This document shows, piece after piece, positions 60,494 to 64,000 of a DNA stretch of 64,000 bases. Source of the DNA: Adineta steineri (lineage: Eukaryota > Rotifera > Eurotatoria > Adinetida > Adinetidae). Where the stretch lies: the NCBI GenBank assembly GCA_905250115.1, contig CAJNOI010000064.1, positions 124,001 through 188,000 on the forward strand, in the 5' to 3' direction. The position numbers and the translations under genes are program-made. The notes beneath the pieces are model-generated. The model was not told the DNA's origin, searched no databases, and saw nothing but the letters and a program-made list of their open reading frames with translations. Position 1 is the stretch's first letter; each line of letters opens with the position of its first letter.

Positions 60494-61112
60494 GACAATA
60501 CTTGTCAGTATCACATCATTCGTATATGTCTAAAGTTATATGGTTTTTTCTGTTGTATATCTAATATTTATATCAGCTGTTCATTTTTAATTATATCTAC
60601 AGTGTATGATATGAATAAAATCGATATATAACAAAATAGAATGTATCAAATTCAATATTCAGAGTTTGTGGCAGTGTAACTTACGAAGAAAAATAAACAT
60701 GAATTAAGAGTGAATATTATTCAAAGTACATCGTGAATATAATTTTGTCCTCAATTAATAAAATAAGTTAATTGAAAGATCGAAAAAATTTGAGATGATG
60801 GTTAATACTATAGATCCCTTGCTTATTATAAGTGCAAATTCACACAACAAATAGTACCTGATGAATGAAAACAAATTTATATTTCGTATTTGTATCAACT
60901 ATCACGTTGATATTAGAAATACATTATACGATAAGGCCCAACAACATGTAAAGTTTTACAGTTTATTTTAAAAACACACTTTTTCATAAAACACATGAAA
61001 AATTCGTTGAGTATTTAGAAGAATTTATTTAAAAACAAAACATTCCAGCACGAAATAGAGTTCTTAACATAACTTACAGAGCTTTCAATAAATTAATTTC
61101 TATATTGTCGAA
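60494..61112. other. Spacer between convergent genes
   Basis: AT-rich, about 620 bp, holding the 3' ends of the CD225 and ART-TPR genes. Confidence 0.35.
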
Positions 61113-62840
61113 TTACTTCTGAGATTTAGTTAACAATAATGACTTATTGTTTTCAATTAATTGTTTCGTTTTATTAACAAGATTTTGTAATTCAGTAATT
61201 GTGGAAGATTTTGGTGATTGTGTATTACTTTCTATTAGATGTATGGCTCGTTCATAATTTGTGAAAGCATTTTCATAATTGTTTTGATTTGAATAACAAT
61301 CACCAATACTTTTATATATAGGAGCGAGATTATAATGATCGGATGGTAAATAAGTCAAACTAATTTTAAGTGCTTGTTCATAATGAATTAATGCTGTGAT
61401 ATACTCACCTTTATGTGAATAATTAGCACCAAGACCAATTCGTGCACGTACAAGACGACGAGGTTGACTTAAGATAGAAGCATCATTTAATGTTTCAAGA
61501 AAGCATTGTTCAACACGCTTATATTCTCCCATATTCATAAGTAATTTACCTAAACAAGATAATGGATTTTCATGTTGTTCTTCAGTTCGAAAAGGTTCTA
61601 CGATACGAAGTAATTGTGGATCATCATTTCTAATTAATCGCAACTTTACACACCACATCATTAATAAATCTTCATTAAATTGTTCAATAGATTCAATTCG
61701 AAAAACACAGCCTGTATCAAAATAAATCTCACTATTTTTCGAATCATTATCATTGAGTAAAGCAAATGGATTTTTTTCATTATACATCATAGAATCAAGA
61801 TGTATTTCAAAAAGAATACCTATTCTATCAGGATGTATTACAAGTCGACGACGAATAAAATCAATCATATTTTCTTTATTGATACTTGTTCCAAGAAAAT
61901 TAGCAAACGATAAAAGACCATGACAGCTATTTTTTATTGATAATTCAAATTCATCATTTAACATAGTTTTACCGCGATAGACAATAGAAATATTTTTCAT
62001 TAATAATGCATTTTCTTCATGTAAATGTATAAGTTGCATATTAAGATGTTTGAGAAAGAAACCAAGTTTATATACAATATCGATTTCATGAGTACGTTTT
62101 ATACGATTTAATATTTTAGAAATAAAACATGGTCTTTTTAACCAATCAAGTGCTTTATGTGGACGATAATATTTTTCAAATTCATCAATAATACGTAATT
62201 GTTCATCATTATTTTCATAACATATTCGACAAAAATCAATAAAAACATTTTTTGCATTACTCTCATATTTCATTCGAGCCATAATTTCATTTAAAATGTG
62301 TATAAAAACAAAACCTATTTGTTCTTTCGTTAAAGTTATTGATGAATTTGTCTCATCGCAAAATGTTGAAAAACATAATAAATCAAATTCACATAATTCA
62401 ACATCTTCTTCTAATTGTTTACAAAGATTATTCATATCTCGAAAGATATTATATTGCAAATTTCGTTTATTATCATCATGAGATAATGTATCGAATATAT
62501 AAATTTTTTCAAGTTGTGGTAAATGGTAAAAATTTATAATTGATTGATATGTTACAGATGTAATAAGAAAGATTTTTTCATCTTGAATATCTCTTATATA
62601 ATCAATACATATATCAGCATTAGTAAATACTTGAAAACCATAAACAAGACGTCGTAATTGTTCTTTTTCATTTTCAAATTTTCTTGATGGATCATCAAAT
62701 AACCAAATAACAATACAATTTTCAACGAATCGTGTCGATCTTGAAGAACTAGATTTTCCTGGTACAACTGATATTTGATTGAATGAAATATTTGTAGGTA
62801 ACACAACAGTTGCACAACATTTTGAACATGATCCACCCAT
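61113..62840 (-). CDS. ART-TPR protein with N-terminal acylation signal
   Basis: Single exon, 575 aa. It starts MGGSCSKCC, a textbook N-myristoylation site with cysteines for palmitoylation, so membrane anchoring is expected. Residues about 40-200 are the alpha/beta region of bdelloid ART proteins (CIVIWLFDDPSRKF, QDEKIFLITSVTYQSI, LEKIYIFDTLSHDD). The ART domain follows, with SIVYRGKTMLNDEF, GLLSFANFLGTSINKE and IYFDTGCVFRIESI in the order of mono-ADP-ribosyltransferases. The last 150 residues are TPR repeats (NPLSCLGKLLMNMGEYKRVE, RIGLGANYSHKGEYITALIH, PIYKSIGDCYSNQNNYENAF), a protein-binding scaffold. The whole is a typical bdelloid ART-TPR gene. Target and catalytic competence are unknown. 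Confidence 0.85.
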   Translation of the reverse strand: MGGSCSKCCATVVLPTNISFNQISVVPGKSSSSRSTRFVENCIVIWLFDDPSRKFENEKEQLRRLVYGFQVFTNADICIDYIRDIQDEKIFLITSVTYQSIINFYHLPQLEKIYIFDTLSHDDNKRNLQYNIFRDMNNLCKQLEEDVELCEFDLLCFSTFCDETNSSITLTKEQIGFVFIHILNEIMARMKYESNAKNVFIDFCRICYENNDEQLRIIDEFEKYYRPHKALDWLKRPCFISKILNRIKRTHEIDIVYKLGFFLKHLNMQLIHLHEENALLMKNISIVYRGKTMLNDEFELSIKNSCHGLLSFANFLGTSINKENMIDFIRRRLVIHPDRIGILFEIHLDSMMYNEKNPFALLNDNDSKNSEIYFDTGCVFRIESIEQFNEDLLMMWCVKLRLIRNDDPQLLRIVEPFRTEEQHENPLSCLGKLLMNMGEYKRVEQCFLETLNDASILSQPRRLVRARIGLGANYSHKGEYITALIHYEQALKISLTYLPSDHYNLAPIYKSIGDCYSNQNNYENAFTNYERAIHLIESNTQSPKSSTITELQNLVNKTKQLIENNKSLLLTKSQK

Positions 62841-64000
62841 TTGAAGATAATGTTAATACTGATCTATATTAGAAAAAAGAAAGACAGAATTTACTTGTTA
62901 GATTCTCAAATGAAAAAAATTGTTACAAAGAAAATATACTAACTACAAACATATGTTATCCGTGAAGAAGTAAGCACTCATTATTTTTTTCCAGTGACTG
63001 GATATGAATGTATTATATTATATTATTATAAGTTATGATGTTTTATAAATATATAAATGTCAGGTATACTTATTTTTCATCAAAATCTACAAATAAAATT
63101 ATAACGATATACATTGTTACCGTTATATAAGATATTTTGAATGTCAACAAATTTTTATAATTAATGAAGTAGCTTTATGGAAAAGAATCATCTTTTCATA
63201 TGTCAATTTAAAAACTAGACAGAAAAAGTTGTCAACAAAAAATTAATTTACAATAGTAGCTATATTCTTATATAAAGCTGTTGTATTTGCAATTTAACTA
63301 ATGTCTATGTAAGCAAAAACATATACTGATTGTTCACATATTCTATCAAATATATTTAACAATTATTATTTTTCTAATTAAGAAGAGTTTTAGACTGTCA
63401 TACTCATTGAACTTCTATAGTGCATCTGTACAACGTATGTCTCATCAAATAAAATGTCTTTTAAATCTAAAAATTTTTATTAACAAAGAATATTGAATAA
63501 TTCATAAAATATAACTACAAAAAGAAAGAGTAGTTCAAGATGCATCTTAAACTTAATTGAGACATACTTCAATGTTTAATTAAGAAAAAATATTTTTTTA
63601 ATATAAATTGCAAGACAATTACTTACAGTATAAATCAACTATTTATCGATCAACTCGTATTTATTAATATGTAGTATATAATAGAATAAAAACATTTACG
63701 ACAGTGTAGATATTTTTCTGTATTATCTTATGAGAATAATCATCATAGTTAACTGTCATATATGCATGATGTCATTCATTTTTTGAGAAACATAATATTC
63801 TTCTATTTAATAACTAATACTACCGTCATTACGATTTACAGACTAGACTATAATTAATCGTCATACTACTGATTAATGATCGTTCATAACAGAAATCTAA
63901 TTCGACTATAGAAGAGATATATTCTAGCCAACTGAAAACCTGATTTTTTTCCTAAGTTATTTGAATATCACTTAAAATATTCATGTTTTATTCTAATTTA
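62841..64000. other. AT-rich flank, nothing recognised
   Basis: The first few hundred bases should hold the promoter of the minus-strand ART-TPR gene. No further feature is supported. Confidence 0.4.

Overview
The window looks like nuclear DNA of a bdelloid rotifer (Adineta/Rotaria type). The evidence is strong AT bias, compact genes split by introns of about 50-70 bp with GT-AG ends, and a gene mix typical of bdelloids: ADP-ribosyltransferase (ART) proteins with TPR repeats, F-box/LRR-like proteins, and enzymes of probable fungal or bacterial origin inside ordinary animal genes. Species assignment is inference. Exon joins were made by hand from splice sites and reading phase. No intact retroelement, virus-like element, tRNA, rRNA or CRISPR array was recognised.

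Layout. 1.8-4.3 kb (-): SOL-type calpain with two RanBP2 zinc fingers. 7.3-9.4 kb (+): secreted GH76 alpha-mannanase-like protein in eight exons. 11.1-13.0 kb (+): CTP:phosphocholine cytidylyltransferase. 14.3-16.0 kb (+): F-box protein. 16.4-17.1 kb (-): small coiled-coil gene with an in-frame stop. 19.0-26.0 kb (+): three tandem LicD/fukutin-like type II membrane proteins, with an orphan flank and an inserted decayed gene. 27.8-28.7 kb (-): MRH-domain receptor of CD-MPR type. 29.6-34.6 kb (-): ART-fold protein, orphan multi-pass membrane protein, and a second ART-like protein ending in a CaaX box. 36.9-38.5 kb (+): type II membrane protein with a DUF2135-like ectodomain. 39.3-41.7 kb (+): two tandem insulin-like peptide genes. 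43.8-46.8 kb (-): a terpene cyclase fused in frame to a GGPP synthase. 47.5-48.2 kb: a ~230 bp tandem repeat. 50.7-51.5 kb (+): mucin-like, Ly6-like GPI protein. 52.4-55.0 kb (-): CYP3-clan P450. 57.9-59.0 kb (+): type II membrane protein with a carbohydrate-binding-like ectodomain. 59.9-60.5 kb (+): CD225/dispanin protein. 61.1-62.8 kb (-): acylated ART-TPR protein.

The most striking item is the single gene that appears to encode both a class I terpene cyclase and its own GGPP-forming prenyltransferase, an architecture best known in fungi. A P450 on the same strand is the next protein gene upstream in its direction of transcription apart from one opposite-strand gene, so a small terpenoid pathway is possible. 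A second theme is the cell surface: glycan-modifying LicD proteins, an MRH lectin, two lectin-like type II proteins, a mucin/Ly6 protein, and ART proteins carrying contrasting lipid-anchor signals.
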